In this document: positions 41,607 to 50,771 of the stretch, in pieces
How the letters are laid out: each line of letters opens with the position of its first letter
Position numbering within the stretch: position 1 is the stretch's first letter
Notes under the pieces: model-generated
Told to the model about the DNA's origin: nothing
Databases searched by the model: none
The model's input: the letters and a program-made list of their open reading frames with translations, nothing else
Source: Granulosicoccus sp045106475
GTDB lineage: Bacteria; Pseudomonadota; Gammaproteobacteria; Granulosicoccales; Granulosicoccaceae
Direction: 5' to 3'
Length of the DNA stretch: 64,000 bases
Assembly (NCBI GenBank): GCA_045106475.1
Contig: JBGCEO010000088.1
Location: 1-64,000 of the forward strand
Made by a program: the position numbers and the translations under genes

Positions 41607-43043
41607 TCAAGAAAATTGGTGCAGCTTTTTCCGCTCAGATTGTTGTGGTGCTTCGGTGCTGAACAGGTGAGCAATTGAATTGGCGTAATAATTTATGATG
41701 GCATGCTCATCGGCTTTGGCCTCGAGCATGCCGTCTTTTTCTACCAGAATATTTCTGAGCGTAAGCATTCGTACACCCACATCAACTGCGTAGTTGTAGT
41801 CGCCCCGTGGTATGTAAGCTCTGTAGCCTTGTAATTCCAGACGCTCAAGCATGTTTAAAACTTCCGCTTTAAGCTCGATCATACTGAACCGCCTAGAGGG
41901 TTGATTAGAAAATAGAGTCGTGACCAAAGCAACCGGCAAGATAGGCGTGATATTACCAATGCGTTGCATCAGATCTTCCGCAAGTGGGCGTACGTCGCTC
42001 AGTTCGCTCACCGTTGTTTCTTGCTCAGACATCCATTGTTTTAAAGAAACCGGTTCCCCAAAATTAACGCAGGCATAACCATTGCGAAACCTTTTACCAC
42101 GGCTTGCCTGCCATAGGGTTTTCAGGCCGTATCTGGCGATTGTCTTCAGGGAAAACAAAAGACTCCTCCTGGGCAATTTTTCTGCTGAACGTAGCAGGCT
42201 ACGATCTTCAATCACTCGATCATAGTTTATGCCCACCGGGATAAAGACGATATCTCGTGCTCCAGCTGGATCAAATCCTCGGGTGATGTAGCCTAATAAA
42301 CCAAGCTTTGCCTCGCCCAGTTCGCCGTTGCGGGTAAGTTTGCCTTCTGGGAAAACGGCCTGCGGCACACCGCCTTCAGCCGCCATTTGTACATAACATT
42401 CAAGAACACGTCGATAGAGCGGATCGCCCGAGTCGCGCCTTACGAAGTAGCCGCCCATGGCGCGAATCAATTGCTGCAATGGCCAAATGCGAGCCCACTC
42501 TCCAACCGCATAGGAGAGTGCTGTTCGCTCCGCGGCCAGGTAAGTAGCCAGGATATAGTCCATATTGCTGCGATGATTCATGAGAAAAACAACGCTACTC
42601 TCTGGTCCCAGTCGTTTGAGAGCTGCATCATCCGCAAAACCCAGGCGAACCCGATAAAGGGCATGAACAAGTCGACGGGCTACCCAATAAGCGGCCTTGA
42701 AGTAGATCAGGGCGTTAAATGCAGGCACAATTTCCCGAGCGTAGATGCTCACTTTGCGCATGAGGGCCTCTCTTGGCAGATCTTGCTCAACGGCAAGTGA
42801 GTCAACCAATTCAACCACTCGCGGATGGAAATTAAGCCGATCGACCAACACACTGCGCCGCGTCAGTTTAAAGGAAGGGATGCGTAGTGCTAATCTGGTA
42901 TTGACCTCATCGATGAGTTTATTGGCACGCCGCCTCACAATCCAGCGAGCTGATGGCAGCAGAAAGTGTTGGATCAGCCACAATGAGGCGAGGGCCAGCC
43001 CCAGTAGGACACTCCATATTGGTAATTCGATGCTCGAACCCAC
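41607..43043 (-). CDS. PlsB-like glycerolipid acyltransferase
   Basis: 478 residues. One N-terminal membrane helix (about 9-30) and an acyltransferase domain with the HxxxxD motif in NHRSNMDY (about residue 158), GGYFVRRDSGDPLYRR and FPEGKLTRNG. These blocks belong to the PlsB/DHAP-acyltransferase group that puts the first acyl chain on glycerol-3-phosphate. E. coli PlsB is over 800 residues, so this is a shorter relative, and its acceptor is not certain. It stands alone on the minus strand, divergent from the glyoxalase-like gene. Confidence 0.82.
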   Translation of the reverse strand: MGSSIELPIWSVLLGLALASLWLIQHFLLPSARWIVRRRANKLIDEVNTRLALRIPSFKLTRRSVLVDRLNFHPRVVELVDSLAVEQDLPREALMRKVSIYAREIVPAFNALIYFKAAYWVARRLVHALYRVRLGFADDAALKRLGPESSVVFLMNHRSNMDYILATYLAAERTALSYAVGEWARIWPLQQLIRAMGGYFVRRDSGDPLYRRVLECYVQMAAEGGVPQAVFPEGKLTRNGELGEAKLGLLGYITRGFDPAGARDIVFIPVGINYDRVIEDRSLLRSAEKLPRRSLLFSLKTIARYGLKTLWQASRGKRFRNGYACVNFGEPVSLKQWMSEQETTVSELSDVRPLAEDLMQRIGNITPILPVALVTTLFSNQPSRRFSMIELKAEVLNMLERLELQGYRAYIPRGDYNYAVDVGVRMLTLRNILVEKDGMLEAKADEHAIINYYANSIAHLFSTEAPQQSERKKLHQFS

Positions 43044-43125
43044 TTAATAAAAGTCCACATCCGCATTGAGTTGGCAGGAGTATACTGTGCGCCCCGCCTG
43101 ATCGTTGGATTGTTGGCACGGCTTT

Positions 43126-43794
43126 ATGTCTAAAAACTCGTTGCACTGTAGATTTGATCATCTGGTCGTGTGCGCGCATACCTGTGCGCAGGGTGTTAGC
43201 TGGATTGACGAACTTTGCGGTGTTATGTTGCCTGCTGGCGGTAATCATCCGTTGATGGCCACACACAACCACCTATCCGCTTTGTCTGACAACTCGTTTA
43301 TCGAAGTTATTGCCTGTGATCCGGCAGCTGCGGAGCCTGATCGCGCTCGTTGGTTTGCACTCGATGATGCGCAGCATCAAGCCCGCCTGGCAAAAAAACC
43401 TATGCTCACCACCTGGGTGGTGGCGACTGATAATCTGGATTTAGCACTTCAGGAGGCCCAGCGCTCTGGAATTGACGCCGGAGTGCCGGTAGAGCTGACC
43501 CGCGGAAATTTGAATTGGCGCATTGGCCTGCGAGATGATGGCTCACTTGCTTGTGACGGTGTATTCCCTATCCTTATCGAGTGGCCCGAACAGATCAATC
43601 CAGTGCGGCAAATGAAGGATCAGGGGATACGACTGGATAAGCTTTCCTTGAAGCACCCCAAGCCCGAATTCCTGCACAATGCACTGTCGGCTCTGAACGC
43701 GGCCGACCTAGTTACGATCAACGCAGGTCCCGCCGCATTGAGTGCGCAGCTGCATGTTGCCAACAAGACCTTTCAATTCGATTATTTACAATGA
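43126..43794 (+). CDS. Glyoxalase-like (VOC) domain protein
   Basis: 222 residues from the ATG at 43126. The N-terminal FDHLVVCAH, THNHLSALSDNSFIEVIA and ILIEWPE elements fit the Glyoxalase_3-like branch of the vicinal oxygen chelate fold, with His and Glu placed as possible metal ligands. No enzymatic activity is known for this branch. It ends 7 bp before pgi and is probably co-transcribed with it. Confidence 0.75.
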   Translation: MSKNSLHCRFDHLVVCAHTCAQGVSWIDELCGVMLPAGGNHPLMATHNHLSALSDNSFIEVIACDPAAAEPDRARWFALDDAQHQARLAKKPMLTTWVVATDNLDLALQEAQRSGIDAGVPVELTRGNLNWRIGLRDDGSLACDGVFPILIEWPEQINPVRQMKDQGIRLDKLSLKHPKPEFLHNALSALNAADLVTINAGPAALSAQLHVANKTFQFDYLQ

Positions 43795-43801
43795 CTTTTC
43801 T

Positions 43802-45454
43802 ATGAGTAATCCTGAAACACTACCTGCCTGGAACGACCTGGCTGATCACTACGAGCAAATCAAGTCGATATCCCTGCGCGAGCTTTTTGCAGAGGATGAT
43901 CAACGTTTTGAAAAGTACCAGCTCAACGCCGCTGGGATTTTTCTTGATTACTCTAAAAATCATATCAATGAAGGTACCTGCGCCAAACTGGTAGCACTAG
44001 CCGAGCAGTGCAATGTCAAGACCAAGATTGCAGGCATGTTTTCGGGCGATACTGTCAATCCTACTGAGCAGCGGCCTGCCTTACACACCGCCTTAAGATA
44101 TCGAGGTGATCAGCCCATCATGGTGGAGGGGGAGAATGTAGTGCCCGCTGTCAGAGGCGTGCTTGATCGTATGAGAAACTTCTCTGATCAAGTTCGTGAT
44201 GGATCGTGGACAGGTTATTCCGGCAAGGCCATTACAGATGTGGTCAACATTGGCATTGGAGGCTCTGATCTTGGCCCATTGATGGCAGTGGAAGCCCTGG
44301 CGCCATTTGCTCATGAACGGCTGAACATACATTTTGTGTCGAACGTTGATGGCTCACACCTGGTTTCATCACTCAAAAAAGTGAATCCCGAAACCACATT
44401 GTTTATCGTGGCATCAAAAACATTCACAACTCAGGAAACATTAAGCAACGCGCACTCTGCCCGTGCTTGGTTTCTGGAGAGTTCAGCAACGGAAAGCGAT
44501 ATCTCCAGGCATTTTGTGGCGCTTTCCACCAATGCTGAAGCCGTGCAGGCATTTGGTATAGACACACAAAACATGTTTGGATTCTGGGATTGGGTAGGTG
44601 GCCGTTATTCTCTGTGGTCAGCGATTGGCTTGTCGCTGGTGCTGTCGATAGGTATGGATCGCTTTGAGCAATTTTTGCAGGGCGCTCATGATATGGATCA
44701 GCATGCTCAAACAGCGCCAACTAGCTCTAACATGCCTGTCATGCTTGCATTGCTAACAGTCTGGTACAACAATTTCTGGCAAGCTCATAGTCATCTAATT
44801 GCGCCCTACGACCAATACTTGCACCGCTTTCCTGCCTATCTCCAGCAGCTCACCATGGAAAGCAATGGCAAGTCTGTGCATGTGGATGGTTCAGAGGTAA
44901 GTACTGCCACTGGTCCCATTGTTTGGGGCGAACCAGGCACCAATGGTCAGCACGCCTATTTTCAACTACTCCATCAAGGAACCCATCTGATTCCAACAGA
45001 CTTTATTATGGCTCTGCAAAGTCTAAATCCTTTGGGAGAGCATCAGGATCTGCTGATGGCTAACTGTTTTGCTCAATCAGAAGCGTTGATGATGGGTAAA
45101 ACTGCAGACGAGCTGGAGCAAGAGATGCGCAAGGCAGGTGCTAGTGATGAGGAGGTTGCCTCTTTGGCTGGTCATCGTAGTTTTCCGGGTAATCGTCCCA
45201 GTAACACGCTGCTGGTTCGACAACTTACACCGCATACTCTGGGTGCTTTGATCGCACTATATGAACACAAGGTGTTTGTCGAAGCGGCCATTTGGGATAT
45301 AAATCCTTTCGATCAGTGGGGCGTTGAGCTTGGAAAGCAACTCGCTAAATCCATACATGCAGAAATCAAACAGGCAACAACGGTTAAAGGGCATGACGCT
45401 TCAACCAATGGTCTGATCAACCGCGCCTTAAACCTAAAGAACTTACAAGCCTGA
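43802..45454 (+). CDS. pgi: Glucose-6-phosphate isomerase
   Basis: 550 residues from the ATG at 43802, matching the 549 of E. coli. The sugar isomerase signatures VNIGIGGSDLGP, SKTFTTQETLSNA, GGRYSLWSAIG and the C-terminal DQWGVELGK are intact. It interconverts glucose-6-phosphate and fructose-6-phosphate. Upstream codons to 43742 are open but overlap the previous gene and are not family-like. parC follows 4 bp after the stop. Confidence 0.97.
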   Translation: MSNPETLPAWNDLADHYEQIKSISLRELFAEDDQRFEKYQLNAAGIFLDYSKNHINEGTCAKLVALAEQCNVKTKIAGMFSGDTVNPTEQRPALHTALRYRGDQPIMVEGENVVPAVRGVLDRMRNFSDQVRDGSWTGYSGKAITDVVNIGIGGSDLGPLMAVEALAPFAHERLNIHFVSNVDGSHLVSSLKKVNPETTLFIVASKTFTTQETLSNAHSARAWFLESSATESDISRHFVALSTNAEAVQAFGIDTQNMFGFWDWVGGRYSLWSAIGLSLVLSIGMDRFEQFLQGAHDMDQHAQTAPTSSNMPVMLALLTVWYNNFWQAHSHLIAPYDQYLHRFPAYLQQLTMESNGKSVHVDGSEVSTATGPIVWGEPGTNGQHAYFQLLHQGTHLIPTDFIMALQSLNPLGEHQDLLMANCFAQSEALMMGKTADELEQEMRKAGASDEEVASLAGHRSFPGNRPSNTLLVRQLTPHTLGALIALYEHKVFVEAAIWDINPFDQWGVELGKQLAKSIHAEIKQATTVKGHDASTNGLINRALNLKNLQA

Positions 45455-45458
45455 TCTC

Positions 45459-47765
45459 ATGGCACAGAAAAAGAAATCCAGTAGTAGAAAAAAAGCAGTC
45501 GCGAAACGCGCAACTGAAACTTCAAGCACTACAGTGCCAGAAATGGTCGAAGAACTAGCGCTCAGCGAGTATACCGAGAAGGCCTATCTCGACTATTCGA
45601 TGTACGTTATTCTTGATCGTGCTCTTCCGCATATTGGCGACGGATTGAAACCTGTGCAACGCCGAATCATTTATGCGATGTCAGAGTTGGGTCTGTCGGC
45701 GGTCTCCAAGCATAAGAAGTCGGCGCGTACGGTAGGTGATGTATTAGGTAAGTTCCACCCGCATGGCGATAGTGCCTGCTACGAAGCCATGGTGTTAATG
45801 GCACAACCCTTTACCTACCGCTATCCGTTGGTAGATGGTCAAGGCAACTGGGGTTCGCAAGATGACCCCAAATCATTTGCTGCGATGCGTTATACCGAAT
45901 CAAGACTTACCAGATTTTCCAAGACCCTGCTTCAGGAGCTGGGGCAAGGGACTGTTGATTTCATTCCCAACTTTGATGGATCTTTGAACGAGCCCGCTCT
46001 GTTGCCGTCGCGGTTGCCACATATTGTTTTAAACAGCACAACGGGTATAGCCGTGGGTATGGCCACCGATATACCTCCACACAACATCAGAGAGATTGGA
46101 AACGCCTGTATTCATTTGTTGGACAAGCCAAAATCAACACTTGATGATTTGATGCAGTACGTTAATGGTCCTGACTACCCCAGCTCCGCCGAAATAATTT
46201 CATCGCCTGAAGACATAAGATCGATATACGAAACAGGTGGTGGTGGTTTGCGCGCGCGCGCGATTTATGAAAAGGAAGGGGCTGACATCATAATTACCGC
46301 CTTACCGTTTCAGGTTTCAGGGTCAAAGATTCTGGAGCAGATCGCGCAGCAGATGAATGCTAAGAAGCTGCCAATGGTGGAAGATCTGCGTGACGAGTCG
46401 GATCATGAAAACCCGACCCGTCTGGTTGTCACGCCCCGCAGTAACCGGGTAGATATAGATAGTTTGATGCAGCACCTGTTTGCAACAACTGATCTGGAAC
46501 GCACCTACCGAGTCAATATGAATGTGATTGGCCTTAATGGCAGGCCGCAAGTCAAATCACTCGTGCAGATACTCAAGGAGTGGTTGACCTTCCGGATGGA
46601 CACGGTTCGGCGTCGATTGCAGTGGCGGCTGGACAAAGTCGAGAAGCGGCTGCATTTGTTGGAAGGTTTGATGATTGCCTACCTCAATATTGATGAGGTC
46701 ATTGCGATCATCCGCAACAACGATGATCCGAAACCGGTACTGATGAAACGGTTCAAGATCAGCGACGAACAGGCCGAAGCGATCCTCGAACTCAAATTGC
46801 GTCATTTGGCTCAGCTTGAGGAGATGAAAATCCGCGGCGAGCAAGAAGCGCTTGAGCAGGAGAGAGACAAACTTCAGGCAACTCTTGGCTCTGAGCGACG
46901 GATGAAAACGTTGGTCAAAAAAGAGTTGCAGGAAGATATTGATCTGTACGGGGATGATCGGCGGTCACCGATTGTTCAGCGTGATGCAGCGCAGGCCATT
47001 TCTGAAGCGGAACTGATCCCCAGCGAACCGATCACGGTTGTGTTGTCTGAACGGGGTTGGGTGCGCGCCGGCAAAGGGCTTGAGGTAGATCCGCTTACTT
47101 TAAATTACAAGGCTGGCGATGGCTATCAAAGTTCGGCCAAAGGGCGCACCAATGGAAGTGCCATGTTCCTGGATTCTACAGGGCGTGTGTATTGTGTGCC
47201 CGCACATGGCTTTCCGTCAGCCCGCGGATTGGGTGAACCGATAAGTGGTCGTCTTAAGCCGCCGGATGGTGCTAAATTCTTAAGCGTCATGATGGGCAGC
47301 GATGAAGATCGATATCTGTTTTCAACCAGCGCAGGTTATGGCTTCGTTGCTCGTCTTGGGGATTTGATCAGTCGAAACAAGGCCGGCAAGGCAGTAATCA
47401 GCGTACCGGCGGGTTCTTCTGTGTTGAGATCATCTGAAGTGACATCGCTCACCGAGAATCTGGTGTGTGCGATTAGCAATACCGGCAGTTTGCTGAGCTT
47501 TCCGGTGGGCGAGTTGCCTGAGATGGCTAAAGGCAAGGGCAATAAGATCTACAACATACCTGGCCCTAAATTCAAATCCGGGGAGGAATCCATGATTGCT
47601 CTGGCTGTTTTAGCGCCAAAGCAGAAACTGCGTATCACCAGTGGCAAACGGCACACAATCATCAAGTTCAAGGAGCTTGAAGCCTATATGGGAGCGCGTG
47701 GTCAGCGGGGAAGAAAACTACCGCGCGGGTTTCAAAACGTACATGCTGTAGAGGTAGAATCCTGA
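45459..47765 (+). CDS. parC: DNA topoisomerase IV subunit A
   Basis: 768 residues. The catalytic tyrosine lies in AAMRYTESRL, and the quinolone-region sequence reads HPHGDSACYEAMV, which carries the wild-type Ser and Glu. The winged-helix and coiled-coil domains and a C-terminal beta-pinwheel (about residues 500-768) are present. A Lys/Ser-rich N-terminal extension of about 25 residues precedes the usual start. ParC decatenates daughter chromosomes with ParE, which is not in the window. Linkage to pgi is close (4 bp). Confidence 0.96.
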   Translation: MAQKKKSSSRKKAVAKRATETSSTTVPEMVEELALSEYTEKAYLDYSMYVILDRALPHIGDGLKPVQRRIIYAMSELGLSAVSKHKKSARTVGDVLGKFHPHGDSACYEAMVLMAQPFTYRYPLVDGQGNWGSQDDPKSFAAMRYTESRLTRFSKTLLQELGQGTVDFIPNFDGSLNEPALLPSRLPHIVLNSTTGIAVGMATDIPPHNIREIGNACIHLLDKPKSTLDDLMQYVNGPDYPSSAEIISSPEDIRSIYETGGGGLRARAIYEKEGADIIITALPFQVSGSKILEQIAQQMNAKKLPMVEDLRDESDHENPTRLVVTPRSNRVDIDSLMQHLFATTDLERTYRVNMNVIGLNGRPQVKSLVQILKEWLTFRMDTVRRRLQWRLDKVEKRLHLLEGLMIAYLNIDEVIAIIRNNDDPKPVLMKRFKISDEQAEAILELKLRHLAQLEEMKIRGEQEALEQERDKLQATLGSERRMKTLVKKELQEDIDLYGDDRRSPIVQRDAAQAISEAELIPSEPITVVLSERGWVRAGKGLEVDPLTLNYKAGDGYQSSAKGRTNGSAMFLDSTGRVYCVPAHGFPSARGLGEPISGRLKPPDGAKFLSVMMGSDEDRYLFSTSAGYGFVARLGDLISRNKAGKAVISVPAGSSVLRSSEVTSLTENLVCAISNTGSLLSFPVGELPEMAKGKGNKIYNIPGPKFKSGEESMIALAVLAPKQKLRITSGKRHTIIKFKELEAYMGARGQRGRKLPRGFQNVHAVEVES

Positions 47766-47875
47766 ATCGGAATTCGTGGAATGTTCAAAGACGATAGATA
47801 GCCGATAGACTTGCACTAATTCTATTTGCCCCTAGATTGCTTTCTGGTTAAAACGACCCGCTCGGAGCGATATCA

Positions 47876-48751
47876 ATGAGTCGTATAGTTCTATTTTTGG
47901 CAACAAACATGGCCGTTATGGTCGTGTTTAGCATCATCACATCAATATTCGGGCTTGATCGTGCCATAGGTCAGAGCCCGGTTACTCTTGTTATTTACGC
48001 CTCTCTATTCGGTTTCGCAGGCTCATTCATCTCGCTTGCGATGAGTAAATCGATGGCGATACGTTCAATGCGGGTGCAGTTGATTGAGCAGCCAACCAAC
48101 GAAACTGAGCGATGGATACAGCAAACGGTTCACCAACAGGCTAAAGAAGCAGGTATCGGTTTACCTGAAGTTGGTATTTTTCAGCAAGCTTCGCCCAATG
48201 CCTTTGCCACCGGCTGGAATAAAAACAATGCTTTGGTGGCTGTGAGCACCGGATTGCTAGACACAATGTCACGCGAGGAAGTAGAGGCGGTACTAGGGCA
48301 TGAGGTGGCGCACGTTTACAATGGAGACATGGTGACTATGGGGCTTATTCAGGGGGTGCTGAATACCTTTGTAATCATACTGTCACGCATACTCGGCTCG
48401 ATCATCAACAACGCGTTGCGCGGTAACCGTTCAGGTGGCGGTGGTGGTTATGGTATGGGTTTTTTTATTGGCAACCTTATAGGCAACTTCGTTTTCGGAT
48501 TCCTGGCCAGTTTGATTGCTGCGTGGTTTTCCCGGCAGAGAGAATTTCGCGCAGATGCAGGCGGTGCCAAACTAGCGGGCAGAGAAAACATGATTTCAGC
48601 ATTAGCTGCTCTCAAGCGTGGCAGTTCTCCTGAGGCAGCGCTGCCAGATAGACTTCAAGCGTTTGGCATATCAGGCAGCAATATTGCCAAACTCACGTCC
48701 ACACACCCACCTCTGGATGAGCGAATCGCCCGTCTTCGAGCTGAGGCTTGA
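47876..48751 (+). CDS. htpX: Membrane metalloprotease HtpX
   Basis: 291 residues. Two N-terminal membrane helices, then the zinc motif VLGHEVAHV (about residue 142), two more hydrophobic segments around a Gly-rich loop (SGGGGGYGMG), and FRADAGGAKLAG with the third zinc ligand. HtpX degrades misfolded membrane proteins alongside FtsH. GGAG lies ten bases before the ATG. Its stop directly abuts the stop of the convergent gene, with no spacer. Confidence 0.95.
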   Translation: MSRIVLFLATNMAVMVVFSIITSIFGLDRAIGQSPVTLVIYASLFGFAGSFISLAMSKSMAIRSMRVQLIEQPTNETERWIQQTVHQQAKEAGIGLPEVGIFQQASPNAFATGWNKNNALVAVSTGLLDTMSREEVEAVLGHEVAHVYNGDMVTMGLIQGVLNTFVIILSRILGSIINNALRGNRSGGGGGYGMGFFIGNLIGNFVFGFLASLIAAWFSRQREFRADAGGAKLAGRENMISALAALKRGSSPEAALPDRLQAFGISGSNIAKLTSTHPPLDERIARLRAEA

Positions 48752-49999
48752 TCAAGCTGACAGCGGCTGTCTGTCGATCAATATAGGTTTGTTGGCGGCA
48801 GAAGCCCTGCGTGGTTGCTCCAGACGCTCTACTACTTGAATCGCAGACAGGGTATTTGTTGCGAGCGTCAGTGTTTTTATCGTTACCGATGAGGGATCGT
48901 CTATCAATCCTCCCAGGCTGCCGATAGCATCTCTTATGCGCACTGCCAATTTTCGTGAGTGTTCACCGGCAGCAGGTCTTGCCATCATTAGCGTATTAAT
49001 GCCGGTTCTGCCCAATAAAGTGTTACTTGTAAAGTATTGCCCTATTGAGTTGGCTGCACGGTAGATGAGCAGATCTTGTAGGGTTCTATCCACGCCTGAG
49101 AAATGCGATGCATTGTCGGGAATTGGCAGTGTAATCAGCAGTGTTGTATAGCGGGTGTCTGTATCGGACGATTGAAGCAGGCTTTGCAATCGTTGCGTGA
49201 GCGAATCCCGCACGAGTAATCCGGTAACCGAATCCGTCTCTAGATCCGGTAACGAATTGAGACCAATGGGCGATGGATTAATGCGGATAAGTTGGGCAGG
49301 GCCGCCGTCTAATATCAATGATTCGAGGCGCGCCCGGTAGTGCCGATTGTCGTTGCTGCTGATAGTGGTCTCGCTTGCCCCGTGCAACGACGAGTCGAGC
49401 AACTCCCTGTAGGATTGTGCGGAAACCCAGCGTTTCCATTCTATGGATCTGGCCTTGTTATCCTCTTGCTGGCAGTTGATGAGGCTGTCGAAGCAGTCGT
49501 TCGATTCGATGATCGATCCATTTTGAATCAGCGCCAGCGCCTCGGCATAAGTGTTTAGCAGTATTTGCTGCAGTTTGTACTGTGCACTGAGTAGGCGGGT
49601 AAGCCGGCGCAGCCTGATGTGCATTTTACAGCCCTCTATCACACGACTGAGGCTGTGGTTTAGTCTGTCCGCACGTTGCAAGCTGACGACCTCATCAACG
49701 CCTTTTGCCAACCAGTGCGCCAAATCTCCGATTTTACGCCCGGGTAGTGTGAGTAAAATCTGCAGATCCGGATAACGTAACAGACAGGCGGGGAGGGACT
49801 CGGAATTGTCAGCCTTCGCAATAACCAGTAAATCGACCGCTGAAGCTCGCAGCGCATCTTTCAACTTATCCTCACTGCGAATGATGCCTTGTATTTTCAC
49901 GCAGCTGTGCTGCCCGATTGCGTCACGCAAGGCAATCTCAGCAGTCTCCTCGCTGCAGAGCACAAGGCAATTTAATTCAACTGTTGATTTTATCGGCAT
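48752..49999 (-). CDS. Degenerate receiver / GGDEF-like signalling protein
   Basis: 415 residues from the ATG at 49999. The N-terminal 120 residues have a receiver-like alternation (LNCLVLCSE, DLLVIAKAD, DLQILLTLPG), but no clear acidic pocket or phospho-Asp context. A helical/PAS-like middle follows. The last 180 residues resemble a GGDEF fold (DSVTGLLVRDSLTQRL), but the signature site reads RTGINTL, so it cannot make c-di-GMP. It recalls FimX-like proteins without the EAL part. The frame stays open 59 codons further to 50176, but that would cover the efp promoter. Function unknown. Confidence 0.6.
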   Translation of the reverse strand: MPIKSTVELNCLVLCSEETAEIALRDAIGQHSCVKIQGIIRSEDKLKDALRASAVDLLVIAKADNSESLPACLLRYPDLQILLTLPGRKIGDLAHWLAKGVDEVVSLQRADRLNHSLSRVIEGCKMHIRLRRLTRLLSAQYKLQQILLNTYAEALALIQNGSIIESNDCFDSLINCQQEDNKARSIEWKRWVSAQSYRELLDSSLHGASETTISSNDNRHYRARLESLILDGGPAQLIRINPSPIGLNSLPDLETDSVTGLLVRDSLTQRLQSLLQSSDTDTRYTTLLITLPIPDNASHFSGVDRTLQDLLIYRAANSIGQYFTSNTLLGRTGINTLMMARPAAGEHSRKLAVRIRDAIGSLGGLIDDPSSVTIKTLTLATNTLSAIQVVERLEQPRRASAANKPILIDRQPLSA

Positions 50000-50125
50000 C
50001 AGGGCCGCTTGAATAAGCAAAAGGGAACAGTCGGTAAGTGTAGTAGTGGCGGTAAAAACTGCAGCAGAAATGATCTGCAGCTCAGAATGAACCAGCCGTT
50101 TGGCACGGGCAACGCGTCTAGCGGC

Positions 50126-50131
50126 TATAAT
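50126..50131 (+). promoter_or_regulatory. Probable efp -10 element
   Basis: A perfect TATAAT lies 43 bases before the efp ATG. The best upstream hexamer, TTGGCA at 50100, is 20 bp away, longer than ideal. Its presence argues that the divergent gene starts at 49999 rather than within this promoter. Confidence 0.4.
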
Positions 50132-50174
50132 GCAGCCCGAAACAGGATTTGCATCAGAAAAATACGAGAATTTC

Positions 50175-50741
50175 ATGGCGAACTACGGTACGAACGAATT
50201 CAAGGGCGGTCTCAAGATCATGCTCGATGGTGATCCCCACTCCATAGTAAGTAACGAATTTGTCAAACCGGGCAAAGGTCAGGCGTTCACGCGTACCCGA
50301 GTGCGCAACCTAAAAACCGGCCGTGTTGTCGAGCGAACCTTTAAATCGGGTGAGTCTGTAGAGTCTGCTGATGTCATGGATACCGACATGCAGTACCTTT
50401 ACAGCGATGGCGAGTATTGGCATTTCATGAACCCTGAAACCTTCGAGCAATTGGCAGCCGATAAAACAGCCGTTGGGGATGCATATCTTTGGCTGATGGA
50501 TGAAGCGGTTTGCGAGGTTACTTTGTACAACGGTCAGCCTTTGGCTGTAACGCCTCCCAATTTTGTTGAAATGAATATCAAAGAGACCGACCCCGGGCTT
50601 CGTGGCGATACCGCAACTGGTGGAACCAAACCCGCTTATATGGAAACCGGCGCTGTGGTAAAAGTGCCTCTGTTCATAGAGGAAGGCGAAAAAATCAAGA
50701 TCGACACCCGCAACGGTGAGTATGTCTCACGGGTGAAGTAA
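50175..50741 (+). CDS. efp: Translation elongation factor P
   Basis: 188 residues from the ATG at 50175, identical in length to E. coli. Three beta-barrel domains; the modifiable Lys34 lies in VKPGKGQAF at the expected position. EF-P rescues ribosomes stalled at polyproline. The gene is directly followed by epmA, which attaches beta-lysine to Lys34, so the modification route is the EpmA/EpmB type rather than rhamnosylation. epmB is not in the window. Confidence 0.97.
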   Translation: MANYGTNEFKGGLKIMLDGDPHSIVSNEFVKPGKGQAFTRTRVRNLKTGRVVERTFKSGESVESADVMDTDMQYLYSDGEYWHFMNPETFEQLAADKTAVGDAYLWLMDEAVCEVTLYNGQPLAVTPPNFVEMNIKETDPGLRGDTATGGTKPAYMETGAVVKVPLFIEEGEKIKIDTRNGEYVSRVK

Positions 50742-50771
50742 GCTTCAGTTAAAGCCCAAATTCCAGACACG

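Noticed and set aside
50000..50176. N-terminal extension of the minus-strand gene up to the efp start
   Set aside because: The extension covers a TATAAT element for efp and has no domain character; the ATG at 49999 fits better.
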